Under the pieces are notes generated by a model. That model had not been told where the DNA came from. It was given only the letters and a program-made list of their open reading frames with translations, and ran no database searches. Positions 47,780-57,648 of a stretch of 64,000 nt of DNA are shown in pieces (the stretch's first letter is position 1; each line of letters opens with the position of its first letter). This stretch comes from Pseudoalteromonas aurantia (GTDB lineage Bacteria; Pseudomonadota; Gammaproteobacteria; Enterobacterales; Alteromonadaceae): contig NZ_PNBY01000010.1 in the NCBI RefSeq assembly GCF_005886875.1, forward strand, positions 58,395 through 122,394. The letters run 5' to 3'. The position numbers and the translations under genes were made by a program.

Positions 47780-49013
47780 AACGCAAAGCATCTATCGGAT
47801 CGAGCCTTGAGGCTTTTATTGCTGGCGCGAGTCCAAAAAATACCCCGATGAACGATGTAAAACCAAACGACAACCAAATAGCCCAACTTGGTACTAACTC
47901 TAAGGCTGTTGCCGACGGCAAAAGCATCGCAAATATCGCAGCAGCAGAAAATCCAATCAATAACCCTACAACCCCTCCCAAAATGGATAACATAAGTGAC
48001 TCTACTAAAAACTGTAGCATAATAAAATGAGGAGTTGCCCCCAGTGACTTAACAATACCTATTTCTTTGGTTCGCTCAGTTACAGAAACCAACATGATAT
48101 TCATAACCCCAATACCACCTACGAGCAAACTTAATCCAACCACACCAGATGTCACCGTTAATACCATACTGACGATACTGTCGAACTTTTCTTGCATTTT
48201 TTCTGCGGTAATAAACTCAAATGTATCCTTTTCCCCATCAGGCACATTCATTCTATAACGTAATAACTCACTCAACTGACTTTTAACTGCATCAAAATGC
48301 ACTCCGTCATTGGGCCGAAAAAGAATATTTAAGTTGTTAGATATTGAATCTCCATAGATAGACCGGAGCGTATTAAGCGGCACAATAATATAATTATCCT
48401 GATCAAAACCGAATAACGAACCTCTTTTTTCACCCACACCAATAATACGTAACCAATCATCGTTCAAACGGACAAATTGGCCCACAGGGTCTTTAGGGAG
48501 GTTTAAGTTTTTAACAACCGTCGCACCTAAAAAGACGACTCGACGACGGTATCGGTCATCGCTGGGTGATAAAAACCGTCCAACTTCTGGGTATACTTTT
48601 ACAACACGTTGGTAAACACTGTCAGTCCCAATCAACTGCGTAGAAACCCCTTTACCGGCAAACTCTAGTTGTGCTGAAAACTCCGTAGGTTGCATTGATG
48701 GTGATACATCACGTATAAAATCAGCTTTGTTCTTTAACCATAAATAGTCATCATAATTCAACTCACTTTGCTGGCCAAGTAACCTTTGCTGTTCAGATGT
48801 TTTTGCTGTCAATGTCACCATATCACTCGCAAAATCATTAAGTTGATTACCGATCATCGAGCTCATACCATTCATCACAGCAACCACCGAGATCACAGCT
48901 GCCACGCCTATAACAATACCTAAAGTCGTTAAAATACTTCGTAGGCCATTACTATATATTGACATAACAGATGCCTTTAGGCACTGCCAAATCATATTTA
49001 TAAAATCAAACAT
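47772..49013 (-). CDS. MacB-type ABC transporter permease
   Basis: This 413-residue protein has one N-terminal helix (SILTTLGIVIGVAAVISVV), a large periplasmic MacB_PCD domain, and three C-terminal helices with the FtsX-family stretch TERTKEIGIVKSLGATP. This is the mechanotransmission fold, in which ATP binding in the cytoplasm drives movement of the periplasmic part without substrate crossing the membrane. The ATPase is a separate gene upstream, unlike fused MacB. It likely expels a peptide or lipid-like product through an outer membrane channel with the MacA-like partner. Confidence 0.9.
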   Translation of the reverse strand: MFDFINMIWQCLKASVMSIYSNGLRSILTTLGIVIGVAAVISVVAVMNGMSSMIGNQLNDFASDMVTLTAKTSEQQRLLGQQSELNYDDYLWLKNKADFIRDVSPSMQPTEFSAQLEFAGKGVSTQLIGTDSVYQRVVKVYPEVGRFLSPSDDRYRRRVVFLGATVVKNLNLPKDPVGQFVRLNDDWLRIIGVGEKRGSLFGFDQDNYIIVPLNTLRSIYGDSISNNLNILFRPNDGVHFDAVKSQLSELLRYRMNVPDGEKDTFEFITAEKMQEKFDSIVSMVLTVTSGVVGLSLLVGGIGVMNIMLVSVTERTKEIGIVKSLGATPHFIMLQFLVESLMLSILGGVVGLLIGFSAAAIFAMLLPSATALELVPSWAIWLSFGFTSFIGVFFGLAPAIKASRLDPIDALRYE

Positions 49014-49737
49014 ACAGTACCACCTTCTCAGAGTTACCTTGAGGCGACATCATAAGTGTATCTTGTGACACTTGCCCATCAACAATACGAATAGTCCTTT
49101 GGCAATGTTCTGCAATATGCTGCTCATGAGTTACCAGTACGATCGTATGCCCTTCTTGATGCAGCTCATCAAATAGCTGCATAATTTCATCTGTTGTTTT
49201 ACTATCTAAATTACCTGTCGGCTCATCTCCAAGTAGGATCGTTGGCTTTGTTACCAAAGCACGTGCGATTGCCACTCGCTGCCGCTGCCCACCAGAAAGT
49301 TGATTAGGCAACAAATTGGCTTTATCCGTTAACCCAACCCTTTTTAATGCATGTAAAGCAGCATCCTTACGTGCTTTGTCAGGCATACGCCGATAAATCA
49401 ATGGTTGCATTACATTTGCCAACGCCGTTGATTTAGGCAATAAATTAAAGCTCTGAAAAATAAATCCAATTTCTTTATTTCTCACCGAAGCTAACCGGCT
49501 TTGGGTCAAGCCAGCAACATGCTCACCATTTAAAATATAATCACCCTGAGTTGGTGAATCTAAGCATCCTAATATATTCATTAATGTCGACTTTCCAGAG
49601 CCTGACGGTCCTATTATTGCGTTATAGCTGTTCTCATATATTGCTAAATCAATGCCGTTTAAAGCGTAAAAAACCTCATCGCCTAACTGATAAGATTTAC
49701 AAATGTCTTGCAGCTGAATAACCGTCTTGCTAGTCAT
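49006..49737 (-). CDS. MacB/LolD-type ABC transporter ATPase
   Basis: This 243-residue ATPase has Walker [11 protein letters not shown]-loop FQSFNLL, signature [15 protein letters not shown] and Walker [13 protein letters not shown], with His in [22 protein letters not shown] is typical of the LolD/MacB/FtsE class that drives mechanotransmission permeases. It overlaps the permease gene by 8 bases and follows the adaptor gene by 8 bases. Confidence 0.93.
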   Translation of the reverse strand: MTSKTVIQLQDICKSYQLGDEVFYALNGIDLAIYENSYNAIIGPSGSGKSTLMNILGCLDSPTQGDYILNGEHVAGLTQSRLASVRNKEIGFIFQSFNLLPKSTALANVMQPLIYRRMPDKARKDAALHALKRVGLTDKANLLPNQLSGGQRQRVAIARALVTKPTILLGDEPTGNLDSKTTDEIMQLFDELHQEGHTIVLVTHEQHIAEHCQRTIRIVDGQVSQDTLMMSPQGNSEKVVLYV

Positions 49738-49745
49738 AGCAACTC

Positions 49746-50897
49746 CTATAAACTACTTGTATTGACGCGCATATTTTCACGCAGTGAATAAAGTGTTCTA
49801 CCTGGACCGGTGATCACCAATTGATCTTGACCCAACCCATCAAGGACAACTTGCTGGGTGTCATTAGAAATACCCAGACTGACAAGTTGACGCGTCGCTC
49901 TGCTGTCTTTTACTGTCCAGACATAATGTTCAGAATCATCTAACGTATCTTGTAACACAGCGGCTATCGGGATATGGACAGCTGGGTTAGAGTGATGATG
50001 AATAACTTCTGCTCGGCAGCTCATTCCTGCAAATAACTTTTGGTCGTGCTCTCCCAGCTCTAATTTAAGTAGCATTACCAAGCCTCGGTTCTTATCAATC
50101 CTTTTTGCCAACGGGCTTATTTCTGCCACCTTAGCCATAATTGGATCCTTTGGCTTCATCGCAGAGAACACTTTCACCTGTTGGCCTAACTTAATATTTC
50201 CAATATCAGCTTCATCAACTCGCAGTTCTACTTCTAAAGATTTTGGTTCAGCAAGTTCCAACAAAGCAGAGCCTATGATATTAGTCGTCCCAGCAACCAC
50301 GGTTTCACCCTCCTTCACACCAACTTGCGTTATAACGCCTGAGATAGGTGCTCTGAACTCTGTTTTTGCCAATTCTTGCGTAGCTTCTTTAAGTGACGCT
50401 TGTGCCTGACCGAGGCCTTGCTTTGCCGCTTGAATATCATACTTAGCGATCCGTAATTGAGTTCGCAACTCATCAATCAAATCCTGACCAACTAAATTAC
50501 TCGTGAATAACTCGCTGTGACGCTCTAACTTACGCTTATTATTTTTGTATACTTCCTCATTACGTTTTAACGTTATTTGCTGTGAACGAACTTGTGCCTC
50601 AGCCCGATTAACACGAGCACTAAATGCACTGTCGTCTAGGCGTACTAATAGATCGCCCGCATTGACCTTTTGCCCTTCTTTCACTAACACTTCAATCACT
50701 CTGCCCGTCACCTCCGAGCGGATCTGGACATTAGAGCCATACACAAAATTACCTGAGGCAAGGATACTTTGTTCCAAAATACCTTTTTGAGAAGTTGCCA
50801 CTACGACGTCTACTGTCTCTGCTTTTTGTGACTTTTTAACCCCTACTAATGCGGTGATCCCCAGCACAATACTTAACCCTATAATGAGTTTTTTCAT
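49746..50897 (-). CDS. MacA-like periplasmic adaptor (HlyD family)
   Basis: This 383-residue membrane-fusion protein has an N-terminal anchor helix (MKKLIIGLSIVLGITALVG), a biotinyl-lipoyl half (VIEVLVKEGQKVNAGDLLVR), a coiled-coil hairpin (about 100-190), and a second lipoyl half (FRAPISGVITQVGVKEGETV). It should bridge the MacB-type transporter to an outer membrane channel, which is not encoded here. The open frame extends to 50927, but ATG 50897 after GGGAAATATT begins a proper membrane anchor. Confidence 0.9.
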   Translation of the reverse strand: MKKLIIGLSIVLGITALVGVKKSQKAETVDVVVATSQKGILEQSILASGNFVYGSNVQIRSEVTGRVIEVLVKEGQKVNAGDLLVRLDDSAFSARVNRAEAQVRSQQITLKRNEEVYKNNKRKLERHSELFTSNLVGQDLIDELRTQLRIAKYDIQAAKQGLGQAQASLKEATQELAKTEFRAPISGVITQVGVKEGETVVAGTTNIIGSALLELAEPKSLEVELRVDEADIGNIKLGQQVKVFSAMKPKDPIMAKVAEISPLAKRIDKNRGLVMLLKLELGEHDQKLFAGMSCRAEVIHHHSNPAVHIPIAAVLQDTLDDSEHYVWTVKDSRATRQLVSLGISNDTQQVVLDGLGQDQLVITGPGRTLYSLRENMRVNTSSL

Positions 50898-50908
50898 AAT
50901 ATTTCCCT

Positions 50909-51619
50909 TTAAATCAGCAGTAGCCAAATGATGAAAATAGATAAGTAAGGTATAGCAGCCAACAGAATGGATTTAGAATACGAAAACTGACACCAAACTT
51001 TTAATCCAACAGCCGCTAATGCTATTTGCCAAAGATAAAAAACATCCAAATATTCAGCCCATTGATATAATGGTTCACTGCTATTTAGTGTCAGCAACAA
51101 TTGGTTTAATGAGGAGTAGTTAATTAAATCTAACTCTAATTCATATGCTGGAGTCAGAAAAAACAGTACCAAAAAGCCTAAATACTTCACAACAATCGGC
51201 AGCTGTGTAAATAAGGTAAATAGAAACCAATCATTGAATTCAATTTTACGATCGGCACTGTTTGCAGCAATCATGTAATACGCAGCTAACATTACTGAGC
51301 CCAATAACGTCATGACCATCGATATGATGCCTCCAGAAACACCTGAATACTCTGCAAAATTTCGGAATATTCGCGCCATTTCTTCACGCTCGCTCGGTGA
51401 TAAATCACCTGCTGCAGCCAATTGTTTATTAACAACCCATTCAGGATCAATTGCCCCAAAGAAAACCAAATTACTAAGCATGCACATAGCAAATATGGCT
51501 AAAAAAACCAGCCAGCTTAAATGCCGTGATTCTTTCAGTTTACTGAACACCTCACTGGGTGATAAATAGATGAGCGTAAATGCTTGTTGCACTTGTAAGC
51601 TTGAAGCTGAAGCTTTCAT
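50909..51619 (-). CDS. YIP1 family membrane protein
   Basis: This 236-residue protein has five predicted membrane helices, for example SWLVFLAIFAMCMLSNLVFF, VMTLLGSVMLAAYYMIAA and AIPYLSIFIIWLLLI, and a Yip1-domain-like layout with a first soluble segment SPSEVFSKLKES. Its function in bacteria is unknown; YIP1 proteins often occur beside transporter genes. It overlaps the preceding small gene by 4 bases and precedes the MacA-like gene by 11, so it is part of the exporter unit. Confidence 0.75.
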   Translation of the reverse strand: MKASASSLQVQQAFTLIYLSPSEVFSKLKESRHLSWLVFLAIFAMCMLSNLVFFGAIDPEWVVNKQLAAAGDLSPSEREEMARIFRNFAEYSGVSGGIISMVMTLLGSVMLAAYYMIAANSADRKIEFNDWFLFTLFTQLPIVVKYLGFLVLFFLTPAYELELDLINYSSLNQLLLTLNSSEPLYQWAEYLDVFYLWQIALAAVGLKVWCQFSYSKSILLAAIPYLSIFIIWLLLI

Positions 51620-51909
51620 TGTTTATCCCCACTGACATTGGCATCTGCGACATCCTTTTTCAGACCACCTTGAATCTTGCCAGAAAACGCCCATACCAAG
51701 AGTGCCCCCCAAGCCGCCCATGACAAACCTGCTGGGATATTAGCAACCAAGATTTTTACGAGATTTTTCCTGTTAAAGAAAGCCGCTAAAATCGTTGGTA
51801 AAAACCATACACAAAGGAAGAGCACAAGAAATAATGCTGCGCTCATCGGGTTCATTGATGTAATCGTATTAATAATTAAATCTAACTGTGCTTTGATGTC
51901 AAAATCCAT
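51616..51909 (-). CDS. superinfection immunity-like small membrane protein
   Basis: This 97-residue protein has two membrane helices (MSAALFLVLFLCVWFLPTILAA divided around the Trp-Phe-Leu-Pro motif, and AGLSWAAWGALLVWAF) with a basic loop FFNRKNLVKIL. FLPTILA and the N-to-G-W-W/A layout resemble the T4 superinfection-immunity family. In this operon it could protect the producer or help assembly of the exporter, but that is inference. A TTG at 51924 opens the frame; ATG 51909 has GAGGGA upstream and is preferred. Confidence 0.7.
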   Translation of the reverse strand: MDFDIKAQLDLIINTITSMNPMSAALFLVLFLCVWFLPTILAAFFNRKNLVKILVANIPAGLSWAAWGALLVWAFSGKIQGGLKKDVADANVSGDKQ

Positions 51910-51952
51910 CGTCGTTTCCCTCAATAAATAGTGTAATTATGATTTAACCAAG

Positions 51953-51987
51953 CCGTTAGACACATCTCAAAAAAACATGGCTAACGG
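51953..51987. promoter_or_regulatory. inverted repeat resembling paired LytTR half sites
   Basis: CCGTTAG (51953-51959) and CTAACGG (51981-51987) are perfect 7-bp inverted repeats 21 bases apart, in the 118-base gap between the large FkbM/FkbH protein gene and the exporter genes. On the minus strand one copy reads ACCGTTAGC, which fits the general LytTR half-site pattern (A/T)(A/C)(C/A)GTT-N-(A/G). LytTR sites are usually direct repeats, so the inverted layout is atypical. It could instead be a weak hairpin. No convincing -35/-10 pair is seen. Confidence 0.35.
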
Positions 51988-52027
51988 TCATATAGTGTTG
52001 TGAATGGTCAAATTCTTATCTAGATGC

Positions 52028-55000
52028 CTAAAGTGACTCTAGACTGCTTATAAATTTGTTTGCGAAATGCACCGCATCTTGCTCTGTAATAAGTTGAGTG
52101 TCATATTTGATATTTATATGTAACCGTCCCCTAATCTCTAAACACTCCACCGCGATATCAACCTGCCCACATTGCTGAACCATGCCTTTCAAAGCAGCCT
52201 TGTAAGGGCCAAGTGAGAACTGAGGACTCTGCTCATTTGGCACAAATGCATATTCAATATGTGACTGTGAAGCACGTGGTTGGTGAAGAGCAAAGGTAGT
52301 CTGAGTTAAGCCAGCTCGACCCGACGGCGGTTGATCGCAAAACTCTTTAACTAATTTTAAAAATGGGATTTCCCGATACTGTAAGCTTGCATATACCTCC
52401 TTAGATGTCTGCTCTAAAAGCTGTGCCCAAGTTTTGTCTTCATTAAACTGCATGACAACCGGTACCTGATTTACAAAGTTACCTATGCATTGATGCTCAT
52501 CTCCTTGACGAAGCGAGACAGGTGTTCCAATCACCACTTTCGAGTCACCACTGTAGTTATTCAAAAACTGGAAGTAGGCCGCCAATAAAAATACATAATC
52601 ACTCTGACCACTGCGTTGCATTTTTTCTTTGATTGTAATTGAGCTTTCTAAAGATAAGGATACTGTAAATCCCTTCCCCATCAGTCCTTGCCGTTCTGCA
52701 TTATCCGTGACAGGTAACGATAATATAGGCGCATCAGAGAGCCTCGACTGCCAATGTGCCATCGCTTCATCTATAAATGATTGCTCCAGTGACACAATGC
52801 GTTGGGTAAATGCCCTTTGAACACCCAGAGGCTCACCTATCGACTGCCCTGATAGCACCTGTTTTAAGTTGTTTAGAAGCAATTCCATACTTTGTAAGTC
52901 AACTGCTAGGTGGTGTGTCACCAAGAGGACAAGTGTACTGTCTTTGCCACACAGTACATGTAAATGCACGAGAGGGCCTGTTTTGATATTAACGGGTCTT
53001 TGTGCTGCTTTTTCCAGATAGCCATCGATGTCACCTTGAGTCCAAGTCTCAATATCATGACTTTCGACTTGTAACGTATTTTCTATCTGTGCTGCTTTTG
53101 TATCTCTACCGACTTGTTTGTAACCCGTTGATAGGTTAGGAGAAGCAACAATAATTTTCTGCACTGCATTGGCAAGCAAGTCGCTGACTATCACTTCATC
53201 TATCGAGAGAAGAATAGGTACCGTATAGGCTGACGTAGATGGGTTAAGAAGCGAAGCGAAGTATAGCCCTTGCAGCGTCGGAGAAATATCAGGTATATCT
53301 ACATCACATGCGGTATCACATACCTGCGGTGACGCCCCCCCATTAATTTCCTGTTCGACCTTTTCGGCTAAAGTTCGTAGTGCATTGTATTTAATACCAT
53401 CAAATAGAGATAACTTAACTCCAAACTTCTGATAAATAAGTTCTAAAACTCTCACCAGCAATAAAGAGCGGCCACCTAGTGATGTAAATTCATCATCAAG
53501 AGAGTTCGGCGCAACACCTAAAACACTTCCCCAAATTTCCGCTAAAGTTTGTTGCAAGCTTGTTGCGCCTACAATACGAATATCAGCACTATCAAATCCA
53601 GGCCAAGCATGTTCGACAAGTAAGTCAAGATCAACACTGCGCATATATAATGCATCTAAAACACGTAATGGTAAGCCCTGATTATCGGCTTCTAATTTAA
53701 CGTTGCCTGGTTCGGTTTGTTCATACGAACGAGTTTGAGGATCAAACTCTAAAGATGCTAATGATACTGCTTCAATACATAAGGGGCTCTTCATCGGAAC
53801 TTGCGTAAAGGTTTTAGCAATATCCCCATAGAAATTGCGCAATGGTAAATTTCTTTCCGTCACTTGCCACTGCAAATGCACTTCGTCGCAACCATTATCA
53901 AGAGCACTTTGAGCAATCATGCGTAAGAATCGGTGTTCAATTCCTTTGTTAAGTGCCCGGCAGCTCAGTAAAATATTTTCAACGAGACAAGTTGCCCCCT
54001 GCAATTGATAAAGCGCAACCCCTACTAGGCCATAATCACCAAATTTGTCAGCAGCATGCAAGGTAAGAATCTCTTCATCTTGTTGCTTATGAATCAACTC
54101 ATTAACAGAGTAACTACGCTTGTTTGCGTTAAACTGATTAGTGCGACTCGTCAATTGACTGACCCGCTCCAATTGCGCTTCTCCAACTGGAGCAATTTGT
54201 ACCTCGACACCCAGATCTTTAATAAAGTCCGCGTACGATTTACTGCTTTTTAAAGCTGTACTTCGTTGTCCTTGATCAATATAAAGCTGATGTCGCTTTG
54301 CATCAAAAGCATTGCCTTCAAACTCATTGAACACCCAATGTTGCGAGATCAAACGAGTTGCTGAAGATTCATCTGAAGGAAATAACAAACATAGCGTCTC
54401 TGGATGTTGAGCTGCAACTTCCGCACATTCAGCTTCATTATCATCAATAAATATAAATGAATTGGCACTGAGAGATAAGGCATCTTCAATTTCTGTAATA
54501 TTTTCTGATTTCGCCTGCCAGTTTACTTTTTTAACAATAAAATCATCACTGGAAAGTAGCATGTCCGGATGTTGCTCTAGTGCTGTAACAACATCTTTTT
54601 CTATATTTTTACTGCAAAGTGCCAATAGCACACCTTGTGCCTTTTGTTTTAGTAAACGACTTTGTAACGCCTTATGCTGCGCATGAACTTCAAGCCCTTG
54701 TACACCGACCTCACCAACAACACCATGCCAAAGTGTATTATCTGCATCAACGACAATCACTTTATGTGGTTGCTTTTGCGTAATGGATAAATATTTCAAA
54801 CTACAACTTGCAGCTGCAGCATACCAATCCTGACTAAAAGGGATCATTGCCTCTGCAACAATGTTCTCAGAAAATGCTTTCAACTGTGGGTAGTCGGCCG
54901 TTAAATTCTCAGGTAAGACAAACTGCAAATTCTTTTGATTCGTTTGTTTTAAACACCATGCTCTTAATTCCGCCGCAAGTGGCTCTTTCGCTTGTGTTGG

Positions 55001-56857
55001 TGCAATAATAACAGTTAGAGGTACATTCGATTGACTGGTATAGGTAGCTAATGCCTGCTCTAATGTCGACAAATCAAGCTCAACCCCATATTTCTCACAT
55101 GGTGTACGCTGAGAGGTGTTAGCTTCGTGTGCGATTCTTTTTGCCGTAACAGTATACAATCCTGTATTTGACAACTCAGACTCCACTTCAACTAAGACTG
55201 AGAAGCCATTCTGTTCCAAGATAGTAACCGCCGCTTTGAGGTTATCTCCAATTTCATCATGAACTTCCAAGCAAATCTGCCTCACTTTGGCAAAGTCCTC
55301 TGTCGTCATTGCCTGCAAGATACCCAGTTCAGCCTTTTCTGCGTCGATTTTTAATAAACCTATTTTCTCTATCTTCTGTTCTTCAATAAATGCGGAGAGG
55401 CCTATAAGGTCGCAATCAATATCTTGCTTCTCAAGTCTGTCACTCAGCATCTGCTCTGTCAGCTCTGATAGGAAAACCTCATCCTCACTGCTCGTGATAT
55501 GTTTAACTTGATTATAAATAACGTGGCGTACTGCTTCAAAATCGGCTTCGTCATCAGTAAAAAAGCCTGAAAACACCGATGTTTTTGGGTAGAAAGTAAA
55601 GCATGCTTGACCATGATGCCCCGACACACCACTTTGATAAACATGCACATTACCTCTACCAGACACATTGCTCGCCAAGCATTGGGCAGCCATCGGGGAG
55701 GGCTCAAAAGCATGCACAGTGACATTGTTCGCCTGATTGATCGCATATAGAGAAAACATCCCAATATTCGCACCCACATCAAGCACAATATCATTGTCTT
55801 CAATCACGACCCCATTTCTGGCGTAACATCTGTCTAAAAAGATTTCTTTATATAAATAATCCGTTTCATATATATTTATTTGAGCGACTTCCATCCCATT
55901 TGGAAGGCTGTGAGTTGTCAAATCATTGGGTTCATTATCCAGTGGTGAACGCTTAATGAGATCTTCAGGACGAAGAATCAATACATTGGCCAAACTACTC
56001 GTGGATTGAATAGCAGGTTCTAATAAAAAGTGTTGCCAATGTCGGTATTCATATAGCTCAGTACCAACATGCAAAGAAGAATCCGACGTCAATGCATTAA
56101 GCGCTTCTGCAATTGGCTGTAACGTGAATGAACCACCTACATTCACCATCTGTGTTGCTTTGCTATCTAGTGCCGTAAATACAATGCCGTTAAGTTGGCA
56201 TACCAATGTTCCGTTTTGCGCATATACACACAGATCAGAAGTTAACGTTGCATTAGTATGTACTGTATTGTCAAAGCATACCTTAAGCGGCGCTTGTAAA
56301 GTCTGATTTGATAGCCAAACCTGCTCAATGCCTTTGAGCACCATAGTCGACTTAACCAGCTCACTATTTTTAATGAGTAAACTATGAATACAGGCATCTA
56401 AAAGTTCTGTTTCAGATAAATCTTCTTGATGACTAATAATGCACTCATCTGGCACTGCTTTAACAAAATTCACACAGCGATAGTTATCTAAAAATGTGTT
56501 ACCCACGTAGCTAAGCTGCTCGTATTGCTCCTGCGCTTGTACACTTTGCTCTGTGCTCCAAGGGCGAACTTCACCATCAGTTAAAGGGAACGGCAATAAG
56601 TTGGCTTTGAGCGCAGGTTGACCACTGTGTGTTAATATCACAGAGGCATATTCAGCTTGATACTCAACGTCTGTATCAACAAAGTCCTGTGCAAAACACA
56701 AAGCCGGAAACTCAACATTTTGTAAATACTGCGCTCCAGTATTGTGCTTATTATTGCGGCTAGCCTGTAACACAAAATATGCTCCAGGAACCACCGACTC
56801 ATGATTAACTTTATGCCCTGAAAACATATTGCTTGGCGTTATATTCTTGTTATTCAC
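52028..56857 (-). CDS. hybrid PKS/NRPS protein: DH, FkbM methyltransferase, FkbH, carrier, condensation
   Basis: This 1609-residue protein has five units. Residues 1-290 resemble a PKS dehydratase double hotdog, with catalytic His15 in GHKVNHESVVPG (the usual Gly of HxxxGxxxxP is His) and Asp154 in LLDACIHSL. Residues about 320-575 are an FkbM methyltransferase (VLDVGANIGMFSLYA). Residues about 690-1030 are FkbH: HAD motif VVDADNTLWHG, ALCSKN, then a GNAT-like part; FkbH loads a glyceryl unit from 1,3-bisphosphoglycerate onto a carrier. A carrier follows (Ser1131 in LGGRSLLL). Residues 1185-1609 are a condensation domain with HHLAVDLQS. No ketosynthase or adenylation domain is present. The start is 15 bases after the ABC permease gene. 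Confidence 0.88.
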   Translation of the reverse strand: MNNKNITPSNMFSGHKVNHESVVPGAYFVLQASRNNKHNTGAQYLQNVEFPALCFAQDFVDTDVEYQAEYASVILTHSGQPALKANLLPFPLTDGEVRPWSTEQSVQAQEQYEQLSYVGNTFLDNYRCVNFVKAVPDECIISHQEDLSETELLDACIHSLLIKNSELVKSTMVLKGIEQVWLSNQTLQAPLKVCFDNTVHTNATLTSDLCVYAQNGTLVCQLNGIVFTALDSKATQMVNVGGSFTLQPIAEALNALTSDSSLHVGTELYEYRHWQHFLLEPAIQSTSSLANVLILRPEDLIKRSPLDNEPNDLTTHSLPNGMEVAQINIYETDYLYKEIFLDRCYARNGVVIEDNDIVLDVGANIGMFSLYAINQANNVTVHAFEPSPMAAQCLASNVSGRGNVHVYQSGVSGHHGQACFTFYPKTSVFSGFFTDDEADFEAVRHVIYNQVKHITSSEDEVFLSELTEQMLSDRLEKQDIDCDLIGLSAFIEEQKIEKIGLLKIDAEKAELGILQAMTTEDFAKVRQICLEVHDEIGDNLKAAVTILEQNGFSVLVEVESELSNTGLYTVTAKRIAHEANTSQRTPCEKYGVELDLSTLEQALATYTSQSNVPLTVIIAPTQAKEPLAAELRAWCLKQTNQKNLQFVLPENLTADYPQLKAFSENIVAEAMIPFSQDWYAAAASCSLKYLSITQKQPHKVIVVDADNTLWHGVVGEVGVQGLEVHAQHKALQSRLLKQKAQGVLLALCSKNIEKDVVTALEQHPDMLLSSDDFIVKKVNWQAKSENITEIEDALSLSANSFIFIDDNEAECAEVAAQHPETLCLLFPSDESSATRLISQHWVFNEFEGNAFDAKRHQLYIDQGQRSTALKSSKSYADFIKDLGVEVQIAPVGEAQLERVSQLTSRTNQFNANKRSYSVNELIHKQQDEEILTLHAADKFGDYGLVGVALYQLQGATCLVENILLSCRALNKGIEHRFLRMIAQSALDNGCDEVHLQWQVTERNLPLRNFYGDIAKTFTQVPMKSPLCIEAVSLASLEFDPQTRSYEQTEPGNVKLEADNQGLPLRVLDALYMRSVDLDLLVEHAWPGFDSADIRIVGATSLQQTLAEIWGSVLGVAPNSLDDEFTSLGGRSLLLVRVLELIYQKFGVKLSLFDGIKYNALRTLAEKVEQEINGGASPQVCDTACDVDIPDISPTLQGLYFASLLNPSTSAYTVPILLSIDEVIVSDLLANAVQKIIVASPNLSTGYKQVGRDTKAAQIENTLQVESHDIETWTQGDIDGYLEKAAQRPVNIKTGPLVHLHVLCGKDSTLVLLVTHHLAVDLQSMELLLNNLKQVLSGQSIGEPLGVQRAFTQRIVSLEQSFIDEAMAHWQSRLSDAPILSLPVTDNAERQGLMGKGFTVSLSLESSITIKEKMQRSGQSDYVFLLAAYFQFLNNYSGDSKVVIGTPVSLRQGDEHQCIGNFVNQVPVVMQFNEDKTWAQLLEQTSKEVYASLQYREIPFLKLVKEFCDQPPSGRAGLTQTTFALHQPRASQSHIEYAFVPNEQSPQFSLGPYKAALKGMVQQCGQVDIAVECLEIRGRLHINIKYDTQLITEQDAVHFANKFISSLESL

Positions 56858-56872
56858 CGCTTTACTCCTACA

Positions 56873-57646
56873 TTAATGCTGTGACAATAAACCCAGCTTC
56901 TGTGCTCGGCTTGTCGCTAAAGAAAACATCAGATAACCAACAAGGAAATATGAAACTCCGCTGGCAAACGCAAACGCATGCTCACTTCCTAACGCAATCA
57001 ATTGACCTGACATCATTTGCTTTATCTGAGATGCGCCAGACGTCAAAGGTAAAAAATATCCAGCGACTTTACTTAGCCCTGTCCAACTTTCCCAAGGCAG
57101 AGTAATTAGGAATAGGAGCACCAACTGTAATATACCTATTAGCCCCATCGCGCGTTTCGCTAATAATGTGATTGACCCTACCAACATACCCAAGCCAATA
57201 CCTCCTAACACACAGGCAATGATTGGAATGAGTACAACAGCAGGAAACAATAACTCCACGCCAGTACCTAAAATCACAATACCTAACGTCACGACAGTTA
57301 ATACAATACTGACTCCTAAACTGGCTATCGCACGAACAAAGATGAGCGTAGGTAAATTGACTCTAGCTATAAGTAATTGCTCTAGCGTACCGGTATCGGC
57401 TTCTTTTTGCAGTTCGCCGCTAACACCTGCAAATACCGATACAACAAGCGTCCACGTAACATACAAAATCACGATAGACTGTAGCCTATCGCCAAACTTT
57501 TCTGCCCCGCCAGCTAAGTATTCCGCACCCAAAAACAGCCCAAAAAACATAAATAACATGACAAAAATCAGAGCGATGGCATCAACGGGGTAACGTAAAA
57601 ACATTCTCCAGCTACGTAGTGTTTCAATTCTTAATAACTGCAACAT
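56873..57646 (-). CDS. ABC-2 type transporter permease
   Basis: This 257-residue protein has about six membrane helices (AIALIFVMLFMFFGLFLGAEY, IVILYVTWTLVVSVFAGV, VVLIPIIACVLGGIGLGMLV among others) and an ABC-2 family layout. It starts 2 bases after the ATPase gene stop and forms a two-gene exporter of DrrAB/NatAB type. Such exporters in biosynthetic clusters often give self-resistance or secrete the product. Confidence 0.85.
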   Translation of the reverse strand: MLQLLRIETLRSWRMFLRYPVDAIALIFVMLFMFFGLFLGAEYLAGGAEKFGDRLQSIVILYVTWTLVVSVFAGVSGELQKEADTGTLEQLLIARVNLPTLIFVRAIASLGVSIVLTVVTLGIVILGTGVELLFPAVVLIPIIACVLGGIGLGMLVGSITLLAKRAMGLIGILQLVLLFLITLPWESWTGLSKVAGYFLPLTSGASQIKQMMSGQLIALGSEHAFAFASGVSYFLVGYLMFSLATSRAQKLGLLSQH

Positions 57647-57648
57647 GA

